Made by a program: the position numbers and the translations under genes
Notes under the pieces: model-generated
Told to the model about the DNA's origin: nothing
Database searches by the model: none
What the model saw: the letters and a program-made list of their open reading frames with translations, nothing else
In this document: positions 26,987-35,565 of the stretch, in pieces
Position numbering within the stretch: the first letter of the stretch is position 1
Layout of the letters: the number at the start of each line of letters is the position of its first letter
From: Saccharopolyspora kobensis
GTDB taxonomy: Bacteria; Actinomycetota; Actinomycetes; Mycobacteriales; Pseudonocardiaceae
Assembly: GCF_900108315.1 (NCBI RefSeq)
Contig: NZ_FNVB01000002.1
Span: forward strand, 1,481,067 to 1,545,066
Direction of reading: 5' to 3'
DNA: 64,000 nucleotides

Positions 26987-27154
26987 ATGCGAAGAGGTCG
27001 TCGAGGGCACCCGTGCGAACCCGACATCAGCCAGATCGGCCTCTGGCGCTGCGATGTCTGCGGGCAGCAGTGGGAGATCCACGGCGTCGCGGGCAACCCG
27101 CGGATCCGCAAGGTCAGCCGCGTCGGCTGGTTCCTCGCCAAGCTGTTCGGCTGA
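26987..27154 (+). CDS. Small zinc-ribbon-like protein
   Basis: The 55-residue frame has HPC...WRCDVCGQQWEI, which gives a CxxC pair plus an upstream His/Cys that could bind zinc. A hydrophobic basic tail (RVGWFLAKLFG) follows. It begins at ATG 26987 without a strong ribosome-binding site and overlaps the convergent MFS gene by 41 bases. I think it is real because of the cysteine spacing, but it is short. Confidence 0.5.
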   Translation: MRRGRRGHPCEPDISQIGLWRCDVCGQQWEIHGVAGNPRIRKVSRVGWFLAKLFG

Positions 27155-28292
27155 GGCGGCCGGCCAGCAGCACGATGAGCAGGCCCGCGACCGGGACCAC
27201 CACCAGGCCGAGGCGCAGGCTCACCGCGTCCGCCAGCAGACCGACCACCGGCGGCCCGGCCAGCACCCCGAACCGGTAGAGCCAGCCGACGATGGCCAGG
27301 CCCGCTCCCGGCGGCAGGCCCGGTACGGCGTCGGCCGCGTTGAACCCGGCCGGGATGATCGTGGCGATCCCCCAGCCGGCCAGGGCGAAACCGGTGATCG
27401 CGGTCGGGATCGAGGGCCACAGCAGCGCACCGCCGACGGCCACGACCACCAGCGCTCCCCCGGCTCGCGCGACGGCGCGGGCGCCGAAGCGGTTGACCAG
27501 CCGGTCGCCGGTGAGCCTGCCGATGGTCTGGGCTGCTTGCAGCGCGACGAACACCCCGCCGGACAGCGCGGCCGCCGCGCCGAGCGAGTCGCGCAAGTAG
27601 ATCGCGCCCCACGACGCGGCGGTGTCCTCGACCAGCGCACCCGCTGAGCACAGAGCGCCCAGCGCCAGCAGGGCCAGCAGGGTTCGCGCTCCCGGCCGGG
27701 CCCGCGGGTTGCCCCGGTGCGCGGAATCGTCCGGCCCGGGGAGCAGGAACGTACGGCTGGCGACGGCCACCGCCGCGAGCACGACGGCGGCCGCACCGAA
27801 GTGCAGCGGTAGCGGCGCTGCGACCCCGGCCGCCAACGAACCGCCCAGACCGCCGATGATCGCGCCGACGCTCCACAGGCCGTGCAGCGAGTTCACGATC
27901 GATCGCCCGTAGGCGCGCTGGACCCGCAGGCCGTGCGCGTTCATCGCCACGTCGACCACCGCGTCCATCGCCCCCGCCACGAACAGCGCTCCGGCCAGCT
28001 GCCACCAGTTCGCCGCGAGCCCGATCGCGACCAGGTCCGCGGCCAGCAGCGCCGAGCACCACACCGCGACGTCCGCCGAGCGCCACCTGGCCAGCAGCGG
28101 GCCGGCCAGCAGACCGGCTGCCATCGCCCCGAGCGGGAACGCCGCGATGGCGGTGCCCAGCGCGGCATTGGAAAGGCCCAGTGAGTCCTGCAATTCCGGG
28201 TAGCGCGGCACCACGCTGGCGAAACTCGCCCCGTTGACCAGGAACAGCGCGGCCACCGCCAGTCGCGCCGCGACCGGTGCGGTTTTCGGCAT
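27114..28292 (-). CDS. MFS transporter, 12-helix (sugar/drug efflux-like)
   Basis: The 392-residue protein shows 12 hydrophobic segments and MFS features: NGASFASVVPRYPEL in helix 1, LLAGPLLARWRSADVAV as motif A, and MDAVVDVAMNAHGLRVQRAYG typical of the FucP/YbjJ-like MFS group. ATG 28292 was chosen (GGAGGAGGA upstream) over an in-frame start 33 bases earlier. The substrate is unknown. It diverges from the GNAT gene at 28394. Confidence 0.88.
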   Translation of the reverse strand: MPKTAPVAARLAVAALFLVNGASFASVVPRYPELQDSLGLSNAALGTAIAAFPLGAMAAGLLAGPLLARWRSADVAVWCSALLAADLVAIGLAANWWQLAGALFVAGAMDAVVDVAMNAHGLRVQRAYGRSIVNSLHGLWSVGAIIGGLGGSLAAGVAAPLPLHFGAAAVVLAAVAVASRTFLLPGPDDSAHRGNPRARPGARTLLALLALGALCSAGALVEDTAASWGAIYLRDSLGAAAALSGGVFVALQAAQTIGRLTGDRLVNRFGARAVARAGGALVVVAVGGALLWPSIPTAITGFALAGWGIATIIPAGFNAADAVPGLPPGAGLAIVGWLYRFGVLAGPPVVGLLADAVSLRLGLVVVPVAGLLIVLLAGRLSRTAWRGTSRRG

Positions 28293-28393
28293 CACCGTCC
28301 TCCTCCCGGTAGCTCCCGCGATCATGCCAGCTGCGGCGCACTAGAGTCGGGACCGCAGCCCCCGGAACCTGGAAGTCCACTGTGGAGGAATCG

Positions 28394-28876
28394 TTGAACG
28401 TGCTGGCGACGTTGTCCGTCGGACCGGTCACCTACCAGCTGCGCCGGGCGAGCGGTGCCGACCTGGCCGCCGTCGTCGGGCTGCTGGCCGCCGACCAGCT
28501 CGGCGCGACCCGGGAGTCGGCCGTCGACCTGGAGCCGTACCGAGCGGCGTTCGCGGCCATCGACGCCGATCCGGCGCAGCTGCTGCTGGTGGCGACCGCC
28601 GCGGACGAGGTCGTGGCGACCATGCAGCTGACGTTCATCCCGGGGCTCGCCCGGCGCGGTGCGCTGCGCGCCCAGATCGAAGCGGTGCGCGTGCACGAGC
28701 AGCACCGCAGCCACGGCCTCGGCGGCGAGATGTTCCAGTGGGCCATCGGCGAAGCCCGCCGGCGCGGTTGCGCCCTGGTGCAGCTGACCACCGACAAGCA
28801 GCGGGCGAACGCGCACCGCTTCTACGAGCGGCTCGGCTTCACCGCCTCCCACGAGGGCTTCAAGATGGCGCTGTGA
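28394..28876 (+). CDS. GNAT-family N-acetyltransferase
   Basis: The 160-residue protein has a single GNAT domain. The acetyl-CoA loop reads EQHRSHGLGGEMFQWAI (motif A R/Q-x-x-G-x-G variant) and the final strand QLTTDKQRANAHRFYERLGF. TTG 28394 is best placed (5 bases after GGAGG). GTG 28382 or GTG 28400 are alternatives that shift the N-terminus by 4 or 2 residues. The acceptor substrate is unknown. The pseudouridine synthase starts 23 bases downstream. Confidence 0.85.
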   Translation: MNVLATLSVGPVTYQLRRASGADLAAVVGLLAADQLGATRESAVDLEPYRAAFAAIDADPAQLLLVATAADEVVATMQLTFIPGLARRGALRAQIEAVRVHEQHRSHGLGGEMFQWAIGEARRRGCALVQLTTDKQRANAHRFYERLGFTASHEGFKMAL

Positions 28877-28899
28877 CCACCGGCTACGCTGGTGGCGCG

Positions 28900-29826
28900 A
28901 TGCGACGCAAGCTCAGCTCGCCGCTGCCGCAGCGGCACGGCGTGGACCCGGTCCGGATGCGGCTTCCGCTCGACGGGCACTGGCGCACCGTCCGGGACCA
29001 CCTGGTCGACCGGATCCCGAAGCTCCCGCCGGAGCGCATCGACACCATGCTGCGCGAAGGGCTGATCGTCGGGACCGACGGGCCGCTCGGCCTCGACAGC
29101 CCGTTCGTCCCTGGCTCATTCCTCTGGTTCCACCGCGATCTGCCGGTCGAGGTGCCCGTGCCGTTCGCGATCGACGTGGTGCACCGGGACGAGCACCTGC
29201 TGGTGGTGGACAAGCCGCACTTCCTGGCCACGACACCGCGCGGCGGGCACGTCGTGGAGACCGCGCTGATCAGGCTGCGGCGCGAGCTCGACCTGCCCGA
29301 GCTCAGCCCCGCGCACCGGCTGGACCGGCTGACCGCCGGGCTGGTCATGTTCGTCATCACCCCGCGGCACCGCGGTGCGTACCAGACGCTGTTCCACGAC
29401 CGGCTGGTGCACAAGGAGTACGAGGCCGTCGCCGCTTTCGACCCGGACCTGCAGCTGCCCCGCACGGTGCGCAGCCGGATCCACAAGCAGCGCGGTGTGC
29501 TGGCCGCCGAGGAGGTGCCGGGCGAGCCCAACAGCGAAACCCTGGTGGAGCTCGTCGAGCACCGCGGCGGTCTCGGCCGCTACCGGCTGCTGCCGCGCAC
29601 CGGGCGCACCCACCAGCTGCGGGTGCACCTCAACAGCCTGGGCGTTCCGATCCTCGGCGACGACCTGTACCCGGTGGTGCGGCAGCGGGCCGCCGACGAC
29701 TTCGCCGACCCGCTGCAGCTGCTGGCCAAGGTGCTGGAGTTCACCGATCCGGTCACCGGGCACCGGCGGCGCTTCGAATCGCGCCGGGTGCTGAGCGGCT
29801 GGTCGGCACCCGATTCCGGGGGATGA
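28900..29826 (+). CDS. RluA-family pseudouridine synthase
   Basis: The 308-residue enzyme isomerises uridine in rRNA or tRNA. The catalytic Asp is in SPAHRLDRLTAGLVMF. The conserved VVDKPHFLATTPRG and RTGRTHQLRVHLNSLGVPI blocks are present. An N-terminal extension of about 80 residues (LPLDGHWRTVRDHLVDRI...) replaces a full S4 domain. ATG 28900 has only a weak ribosome-binding site. The target base cannot be told from sequence. Confidence 0.9.
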   Translation: MRRKLSSPLPQRHGVDPVRMRLPLDGHWRTVRDHLVDRIPKLPPERIDTMLREGLIVGTDGPLGLDSPFVPGSFLWFHRDLPVEVPVPFAIDVVHRDEHLLVVDKPHFLATTPRGGHVVETALIRLRRELDLPELSPAHRLDRLTAGLVMFVITPRHRGAYQTLFHDRLVHKEYEAVAAFDPDLQLPRTVRSRIHKQRGVLAAEEVPGEPNSETLVELVEHRGGLGRYRLLPRTGRTHQLRVHLNSLGVPILGDDLYPVVRQRAADDFADPLQLLAKVLEFTDPVTGHRRRFESRRVLSGWSAPDSGG

Positions 29827-29847
29827 TCGCCGCCGCGACCATCCCCC
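29818..29847. terminator. Bidirectional terminator (RluA / D-aminoacylase)
   Basis: GGGGGATG (29818-29825) pairs perfectly with CATCCCCC (29840-29847) over 8 base pairs around a 14-base loop. It overlaps the pseudouridine synthase stop codon and sits just before the convergent D-aminoacylase stop. Confidence 0.65.
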
Positions 29848-29853
29848 GCCGGT

Positions 29854-31419
29854 TCACGCCGCCGAGGTCAGCACCGTTCCGCCGCTGCGCCCGGTGGGGC
29901 TGCCGTCGAGCAGCACCGGCACACCGTTGACCAGCACCGCCGAGCATCCCGAGGCCAGCTGCCACGGCTGCTCGAAGGTGGAGTTGTCGATGATCCCGGC
30001 CGGGTCGAGCACCACGACGTCGGCGGCCTTGCCCGCCGCGAGCACGCCGCGGTCGGCCAGCCCGATCCTGGCCGCGGGCAACGACGTCATCTTGCGCACC
30101 GCGTCCTCCAACGTCAGCACCCCGCGTTCCCGCACGTAGCGGCCGAGAACCCGGGCGAAGGTGCCGAAGCTGCGCGGGTGCGGCCTGCCGTCGCCGCGCT
30201 CGGTCATGGTCCAGCCGTCGCTGGCCACCGACACCCACGGGTGCCGGAGCACGGTGTCGACGTCGGCTTCGCTCATCGCGTGGTTCACGATCATCACGTT
30301 CGCCGCGTGCGCCACCAGCACGCGCAGCGCCGCTTCGGCCGGGTCCACGCCGTCCCGGCGGCCGATCTCCGCGACCGACAGGCCGATGTCCGCGCTCTGC
30401 GCGCCGATCGGCAGGTCGGCGATGACCAGGCCCTCCGGGTCGATGTCCCGGCCGAACCTGGCCCGCAGCTCAGCGGCGATGCGCTCCCGGGTCGCCGGAT
30501 CGGCCAGCCTGGCCAGCAGCGCGTCCTTGCCGCCGTCGACCGCCCACGGGCTCAGACGCGACACCAGCGAGGTGCTGGATGCCGTGTACGGGTAGACGTC
30601 GGCGGCGACGTCCACACCCCGCTGCCGGGCCGCGTCGATGAGCGCGAGCGCTTGCACCACCTTGCCGTGGTTCTCCGGCCCCATCGCCTTGAGGTGCGAG
30701 ATCTCCAAGCGGGCGCCCGCGAGCTCCGCGGCTTCGATCGCCTCGCGAACCGCGTCGAGCAGCGTCGCAGCCTCGTTGCGCATGTGCGTGGAGTACAGCA
30801 GCCCGGCCGAGGCCGCCGCGGCGACCAGGGCGCGCACTTCGGCGGCGTCGGCGAACACGCCCGGGGCGTAGATCAGCCCGGTGGAGAAGCCGACGGCTCC
30901 TTGCCGCGCGGCGATCGTCACCAGCTCGCACATCCTCTCGAGCTCGGTTCCCGTCGGCGCCCGGTCGGCGTCGCCGAGCACCGCCAGCCGCACCGCGTTG
31001 TGGCCGACCTGCAGCGCGACGTTGACCGCCGATCCTTCGACGACCTCGCGGAATCCCGCCGCATCGCGCCACTTCCAGCTCAGCGCCCGGTCGTCGATGA
31101 TGCTGGCGCGGCGGATCAGGTCCAGATCGGTGAACGGGAACGGCGAGTGCCCGCAGTTGCCGGTCACCAGGGTCGTCACGCCCTGGTGGATCTGCGTGAC
31201 GGCCGCCGGGGCGCCCTCCAGGGTGTAGTCGGCGTGGGAGTGCAGGTCGATGAAACCGGGCGCGACGACCTGCCCGGTGGCGTCGATCTCCCGCCGCCCG
31301 GCCAGTTTTCCGGAACTCACCTCGGTGATCCGGTCACCGGTGATGCCGATGCTGCCGTTGCGCCGCGGCGCCCCGGTCCCGTCGACCAGCTCACCGCCGT
31401 TGATCACGACGTCGAACAT
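29854..31419 (-). CDS. N-acyl-D-amino-acid deacylase (D-aminoacylase)
   Basis: This amidohydrolase of 521 residues releases D-amino acids from N-acyl-D-amino acids. It has the metal motif FIDLHSHADYTLE (about residues 54-66), the zinc-cysteine region VTGNCGHSPFP, STHMRNEA, ISHLKAMG and the final metal Asp in VSVASDGWTM. ATG 31419 has GAGGAG upstream. It is the last gene of a five-gene operon, 11 bases after the transporter. The context supports a role in D-amino acid salvage. Confidence 0.92.
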   Translation of the reverse strand: MFDVVINGGELVDGTGAPRRNGSIGITGDRITEVSSGKLAGRREIDATGQVVAPGFIDLHSHADYTLEGAPAAVTQIHQGVTTLVTGNCGHSPFPFTDLDLIRRASIIDDRALSWKWRDAAGFREVVEGSAVNVALQVGHNAVRLAVLGDADRAPTGTELERMCELVTIAARQGAVGFSTGLIYAPGVFADAAEVRALVAAAASAGLLYSTHMRNEAATLLDAVREAIEAAELAGARLEISHLKAMGPENHGKVVQALALIDAARQRGVDVAADVYPYTASSTSLVSRLSPWAVDGGKDALLARLADPATRERIAAELRARFGRDIDPEGLVIADLPIGAQSADIGLSVAEIGRRDGVDPAEAALRVLVAHAANVMIVNHAMSEADVDTVLRHPWVSVASDGWTMTERGDGRPHPRSFGTFARVLGRYVRERGVLTLEDAVRKMTSLPAARIGLADRGVLAAGKAADVVVLDPAGIIDNSTFEQPWQLASGCSAVLVNGVPVLLDGSPTGRSGGTVLTSAA

Positions 31420-31430
31420 GGCATCTCCTC

Positions 31431-32858
31431 TCAGCTGGTCTCGAAGAACAGGATCACCGCGTACATCAGGCAGCACGGCACCAGCAACGCGAAGCCGGTC
31501 AGCAGGATGTTCTTCAGGTTGGTCGAACGGGCCAGGCTCATCGAGCCGACCATGTTGGCGTTCGGGAACGGGCCGTAGGTGTCGGCCTTGGACGCGAACA
31601 GCAGCACCACGACCCAGGCCCCAGCGCTGATCCCGAGGCTGGCCGCGAGCTCACCGAAGACCTTGTCCAGCAGCACCACCTGCGCGGCGGTCGCACCGGG
31701 CACCCCGACCCAGCCGAGCGCGGCGATGAGCAGCGCGAACACGAACGGCGACAGACCACGCATGTCCGTGCCGTAGGTGTCGAGGATGACCTGGAACGGC
31801 TGCAGCTCGTCGATCCCGGCGAACAGCACCGCCAGCAGCCAGAACAGCAGGAACACGTTCACCAGCCGGGCCGCGCCGCGGTACATCTGGACCGCGATCT
31901 CGGTCGGGCTCAGGCCGCCGACCAGTCCGGCCACGATGCCCATCAGCGGCAGCGCGAGCAGCGGGAACGTGGTGCCCGCGCCGGAGGCGATCGCGTAACC
32001 GACGCTGGCGACCAGGACGAGGGCGAACGCCGCGGTCGCCCGCCCGCTGCCCCGCTTCGGCGCGTCGTCGGTGGCACCGAGGTCGGCGGCGTCGTAGTCG
32101 TCGCCGGTGCCCTCGGTCCGCCGCTGCATCCACGGCACGATCACCAGGCCCGCGACCAGCGACAGCACCGCCAGCGGCCCCGCCCCGTAGAGCAGGTACT
32201 GCAGGTAGCCGACCTCGGCCGCGCTCATGATCGCGACGTTGGAACCGGCGAAGGGCGCCAGCGCCAGACCCGCGCAACCACCGGTGAACATCATCGCCGC
32301 CGTCGCAGAGCGGGTGAAGCCGAGCCTGGCAACGACCGGCAGCAGCAGCGGCGCGGCGATCGCCAGCGCACCGGCCAGGGTGCCGAGGCTGGCGACCAGC
32401 AGCAGGCAGGAGACCATCACGCCCAGCGTCGCGGCCGTTCGGTTGCGCTCGCCGACCACGCGCATCACGCCGCGCACGATCGTCGCCGCGATGCCGGTGC
32501 TGCGCAGGATCTCGCCGACCCCGGCGCCGAGCATGATCACCAGTCCGATGACGGTGACCTGGTCGCCCAGCGATTCGCCGAGCAGCTCGCCGATCTCCGC
32601 CGGGGTGGGCAGCATGATCAGCAGCGCGGAGATCACCGCGACGACGGTGGCCACCATGATGTCCATGCCCAGCAGCGCCAGCGCCGCGTAGAGCACGATC
32701 GGCACCAGGCCCCACAACGTCGGCGCCTGGACGAACGGCCCGAGCGCTCCGGACAGGACGAGGCCGCCGATGGCGGTGGTGGTGATGGTCAGTCTTCGGC
32801 CCCTGGAGGGCCCGGCATCGGCGCGCGGCGGAGCGCCGGCGCTGTCCACATCGCTCAT
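31431..32858 (-). CDS. Ion-transporter-superfamily permease (NhaC/DcuC-like)
   Basis: The 475-residue protein has about 12 membrane helices with two repeated halves. Each half has a hairpin-like segment rich in small residues (LGTLAGALAIAAPLLLPVVA; VPGATAAQVVLLDKVFGELA), as in the NhaC / DcuC / GntP superfamily. Family members move organic anions with Na+ or H+. The gene lies between the racemase and deacylase genes, so uptake of an N-acyl or D-amino acid is the natural inference. ATG 32858 overlaps the racemase stop (ATGA). Confidence 0.8.
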   Translation of the reverse strand: MSDVDSAGAPPRADAGPSRGRRLTITTTAIGGLVLSGALGPFVQAPTLWGLVPIVLYAALALLGMDIMVATVVAVISALLIMLPTPAEIGELLGESLGDQVTVIGLVIMLGAGVGEILRSTGIAATIVRGVMRVVGERNRTAATLGVMVSCLLLVASLGTLAGALAIAAPLLLPVVARLGFTRSATAAMMFTGGCAGLALAPFAGSNVAIMSAAEVGYLQYLLYGAGPLAVLSLVAGLVIVPWMQRRTEGTGDDYDAADLGATDDAPKRGSGRATAAFALVLVASVGYAIASGAGTTFPLLALPLMGIVAGLVGGLSPTEIAVQMYRGAARLVNVFLLFWLLAVLFAGIDELQPFQVILDTYGTDMRGLSPFVFALLIAALGWVGVPGATAAQVVLLDKVFGELAASLGISAGAWVVVLLFASKADTYGPFPNANMVGSMSLARSTNLKNILLTGFALLVPCCLMYAVILFFETS

Positions 32859-33973
32859 GAGGACTGCTTTCTGTGGGTCTGGTGGCTGTGCTCGGCGATG
32901 AAGTCCTCATCGACCTCGACGCCGAGCCCCGGGGTGGTGGGCACGGCGACGACCCCGTTGTGCGCGGCCAGCGGCGGGTTCACCACATCGCTGGCGTAGT
33001 ACTTCTCCGACGCCGAGACGTCGGAGGGCAGGCTGAAACCGGGCAGGCTGGAGAGCGCGACGTTGGCGATGCGGCCGATGCCGAACTCGTGCATCCCGCC
33101 GCACCACACCGGCCACCCCGCGTCGCGGGCCAGGTCGTGCGCGGCCACGGCGGTGGTCAGCCCGCCCATCCGGGAGGCCTTGATGTTGAGGACCCGGCCC
33201 GCCCGCAGCGCGATCGCGGTGCGCAGGTCGTCCAGCGTGTCCACGGATTCGTCCAGGCAGACCGGCGTTTCGATGCTCGCCTGCAGTTCGGCGGAGGGCA
33301 GCAGCGCGCGGGGCGCGAACGGCTGCTCGATCATCGCCAGCTCGAAGTGGTCGAGTTCGCGCAGCACGGCGCGGTGCTCCGGGACGTCCAGGTAGGCGCC
33401 GTTGGCATCGACGTGCAGGTTCAGCCGCGGGAACGCCGAGCGCACCTGCTTGACCGGTTCGACGTCCCAGCCCGGGGCGATCTTCAGCTTCACCCGCGGG
33501 TATCCGGCGTCGACCTGGCGCTGCACCTGCTCCAGCAGGTCGTCGATGGTGGGCTCGATGCCCAGCGACACCCCGGCCACCACGGTTTCCCGCTCGCCGC
33601 CGAGCGCGGCGGCCAGCGAAACGCCCTGCTGCGCCGTCCACAGCGCCCAGCCCGCGGCGTCGATGCCGGCGGCGGCGAAGCGGTGCCCGCGCACCTTCCC
33701 GTACAGCTCGCCGAGTTCGCGCGGGTGCTCGACCTCGCGGCCGAGGATGGCGGGCAGCAGGTACTCGGTGGCGATCAGCCAGCTGGTGCCGACGGTGTCG
33801 GACGCGTAGTACGGATCGCTCGGCGAGGCGATCTCGCCCCAGCCGACGGCTCCGGTCTCGTCGACCAGCCGCACCAGGATGTGCTCCAGGTGGCTCTTGC
33901 GGTGCGAGCTGGTCTGGAAGCTGTGCTTCAACGGCAGCCGGACGCGGTGCAGCGTCGCGCTGTCGATCTTCAT
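32855..33973 (-). CDS. N-succinylamino-acid racemase / o-succinylbenzoate synthase type enolase
   Basis: This enolase-superfamily enzyme (MLE subgroup) of 372 residues carries the full active site. It has the KxK pair in RVKLKIAPG, metal ligands in HVDANGAY (Asp), MIEQPF (Glu) and CLDESVD (Asp), and the second lysine in LNIKASRMGG. This is the NSAR/MenC-2 pattern. No other menaquinone gene is near. Instead it sits with a COG3375-like GNAT, a D-aminoacylase and an M20 deacylase, so N-succinyl-amino acid racemisation is favoured. ATG 33973 shares a base with the upstream stop. Confidence 0.9.
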   Translation of the reverse strand: MKIDSATLHRVRLPLKHSFQTSSHRKSHLEHILVRLVDETGAVGWGEIASPSDPYYASDTVGTSWLIATEYLLPAILGREVEHPRELGELYGKVRGHRFAAAGIDAAGWALWTAQQGVSLAAALGGERETVVAGVSLGIEPTIDDLLEQVQRQVDAGYPRVKLKIAPGWDVEPVKQVRSAFPRLNLHVDANGAYLDVPEHRAVLRELDHFELAMIEQPFAPRALLPSAELQASIETPVCLDESVDTLDDLRTAIALRAGRVLNIKASRMGGLTTAVAAHDLARDAGWPVWCGGMHEFGIGRIANVALSSLPGFSLPSDVSASEKYYASDVVNPPLAAHNGVVAVPTTPGLGVEVDEDFIAEHSHQTHRKQSS

Positions 33974-34644
33974 CAGGTCTCCGATCGGGGGTTGTCGGCT
34001 TCGTCGGCGTAGATGCCCAGTGCGCGGGAGAAGCGGTCCCGCTCGCCGAAGCGGCGCTGTGCGCCCTTGGCGCTGGCGGTGATCAAGGTGGCCAGCACGT
34101 GCGACACCGCGGCCACGGCGGTCGGCGAGTCCGAATAGGACGCGCTCTCGGTCTGCACCACGATCACCGCGTCCGCGACGGCGGCCAGCGGTGCGTCCTC
34201 GGCATCGGTGACCACGACCAGCGTGCCGCCGGAGGCGGCGAACTGGCGGGCGACCTCGATGCTCTCGCGGCGGTAGCGGCGCAGCGAGAAGACGACCAGC
34301 GCATCGCTGGAGCGCACCTCGGTGAGCACGTCGACGGCCTGCACGATCCGGCCGTCGATGGTGGTCACGTTCGACAGCGAGGCGCCGAGGTCGGCGGCCA
34401 GCAGGCACGCGTAGGCGAAGGACTTGCCCGCGCCCAGGATGAACCGGCGGCGCGCCCGCACCACCAGCGCGGCGGCCCGTTCCACCGACCCGTCCCGGGC
34501 GATCGACTCCATCGCCGCGTCCAGCGACCGGATCTCCTGCTCGGCGATCCGCTGCTGCAGCACGGCCGCCGAACGGCGCTGCACGCGCGCGTCGAAGCGC
34601 TGGCGCGGGCTGGTCAGGTCGCGGTTGGTGTCATGCGCGGTCAA
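33973..34644 (-). CDS. SIS-domain protein lacking a recognisable RpiR helix-turn-helix
   Basis: The 223-residue product has a SIS fold from about residue 50 to 195 (RRRFILGAGKSFAYACLLA; LVVFSLRRYRRESIEVARQF; VVVTDAEDAPLAAVAD), as in MurR/RpiR regulators. The 50-residue N-terminus is helical and lacks the usual HTH. TTG 34644 is the only good start: GGAGG stands 5 bases before it and it overlaps the GNAT stop by 14 bases. It could be an isomerase or a remnant regulator. Confidence 0.8.
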   Translation of the reverse strand: MTAHDTNRDLTSPRQRFDARVQRRSAAVLQQRIAEQEIRSLDAAMESIARDGSVERAAALVVRARRRFILGAGKSFAYACLLAADLGASLSNVTTIDGRIVQAVDVLTEVRSSDALVVFSLRRYRRESIEVARQFAASGGTLVVVTDAEDAPLAAVADAVIVVQTESASYSDSPTAVAAVSHVLATLITASAKGAQRRFGERDRFSRALGIYADEADNPRSET

Positions 34645-35425
34645 GGTCGCCTCCGGTGATCGGGATACGGGCGAACCAGTAAACCGAGGTCTCGGCCGAC
34701 ACCTGACGGCAGGAGCGGGCGACGAGGCCGCGGGCCAGCAACTCGTGGAACCCGGCGCGCACCGCGGATCTCACCTCGGCGGCGCGGTCGGGTTCGAGCA
34801 GCGCCGGGTCCGACGGGAGCACGAGGCGTCCGTGCGCGCCGAAGTCCTGCCAGGTGCCCCATTCGGCGCGGGTGACCGGCGGGTTCGGCTCGGGGGGCGC
34901 GAAGGGCACGGGCGAGCGCTCCAGATCCCACTCGACGACGACGCGGTCCGAGTGCTCGTGCAGGTAGAAGTCGTCGACGTACCAGCGGCCGGCCGCGCCC
35001 AGGACGTCGAGGTTGAAGTGCGCGTTGCGGGAGATCAGCGGGTCGTAGCTCCAGCGCATGTAGCGCATCCCGGTGTTGCGGGCGACTGCGGCCTGCGCCT
35101 GCTTCAGCTTGCGGCCGAGCCCCAGGCCCTGACTCTCCGGCGCGACGACCGCCGCCTGCGAGTAGTGGTACATGCGCGTGCCGTCACCGCCGCGCATGCC
35201 GTAGGCGAAGCCGAGCAGCGCGCCGTCCGCGTCCACCGCTCCGACGACCGAGCCGCCGTTGCGCAGCAGCGCCGTCAGCAGCGGCGGGCTCAGCCCGACG
35301 TCGGAATCGCGATAGCCGAAAACTCGCCGGTACAGCGCGGCCGCCTGCCGCTGCAGCTCGGCGGTGTCCAGGTCCCGGACGACGAAATCGGCCGCCCGGA
35401 GCCCCGATGCCGGTCCGCGTCCCAC
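34631..35425 (-). CDS. GNAT acyltransferase, COG3375-type (probable succinyl-CoA:D-amino acid N-succinyltransferase)
   Basis: The 264-residue GNAT shows the CoA-binding loop VVAPESQGLGLGRKLKQAQ, then GMRYMRWSYDPLISRNAHFN, a segment typical of the COG3375 family. The Geobacillus member of that family succinylates D-amino acids ahead of NSAR. GTG 35425 was chosen because AAGGAGG stands 4-5 bases upstream. ATG 35476 has no ribosome-binding site and would lie over a candidate operator. It heads the minus-strand operon with SIS, racemase, permease and D-aminoacylase. Confidence 0.8.
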   Translation of the reverse strand: MGRGPASGLRAADFVVRDLDTAELQRQAAALYRRVFGYRDSDVGLSPPLLTALLRNGGSVVGAVDADGALLGFAYGMRGGDGTRMYHYSQAAVVAPESQGLGLGRKLKQAQAAVARNTGMRYMRWSYDPLISRNAHFNLDVLGAAGRWYVDDFYLHEHSDRVVVEWDLERSPVPFAPPEPNPPVTRAEWGTWQDFGAHGRLVLPSDPALLEPDRAAEVRSAVRAGFHELLARGLVARSCRQVSAETSVYWFARIPITGGDLDRA

Positions 35426-35474
35426 GGCCCCTCCTTCACGCAGCGCATCGGCGCCGTTGCCCCGAGTCGCCACC

Positions 35475-35563
35475 ATATGAAACGTAACTCGCACAAGATG
35501 AGTCCATATTTCCCTTTTGTCAACGGTCTTGTGTGGACAAGTTCGGGCATATACGTTTCGTAT
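35475..35563. promoter_or_regulatory. Two related operator-like sites between GNAT and M20 genes
   Basis: At 35551-35563, ATACGTTTCGTAT is a 5+3+5 palindrome just before the M20 start. At 35477-35487, ATGAAACGTAA carries the same AAACGTA half-site on the other strand, 50 bases before the GNAT start. The pair suits one regulator acting on both divergent units. Confidence 0.5.
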
Positions 35564-35565
35564 CC

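Noticed and set aside
32855..33973. Enolase as a menaquinone-pathway MenC
   Set aside because: Possible by sequence alone, but no men gene is near and the neighbours fit the N-succinyl amino acid route better.
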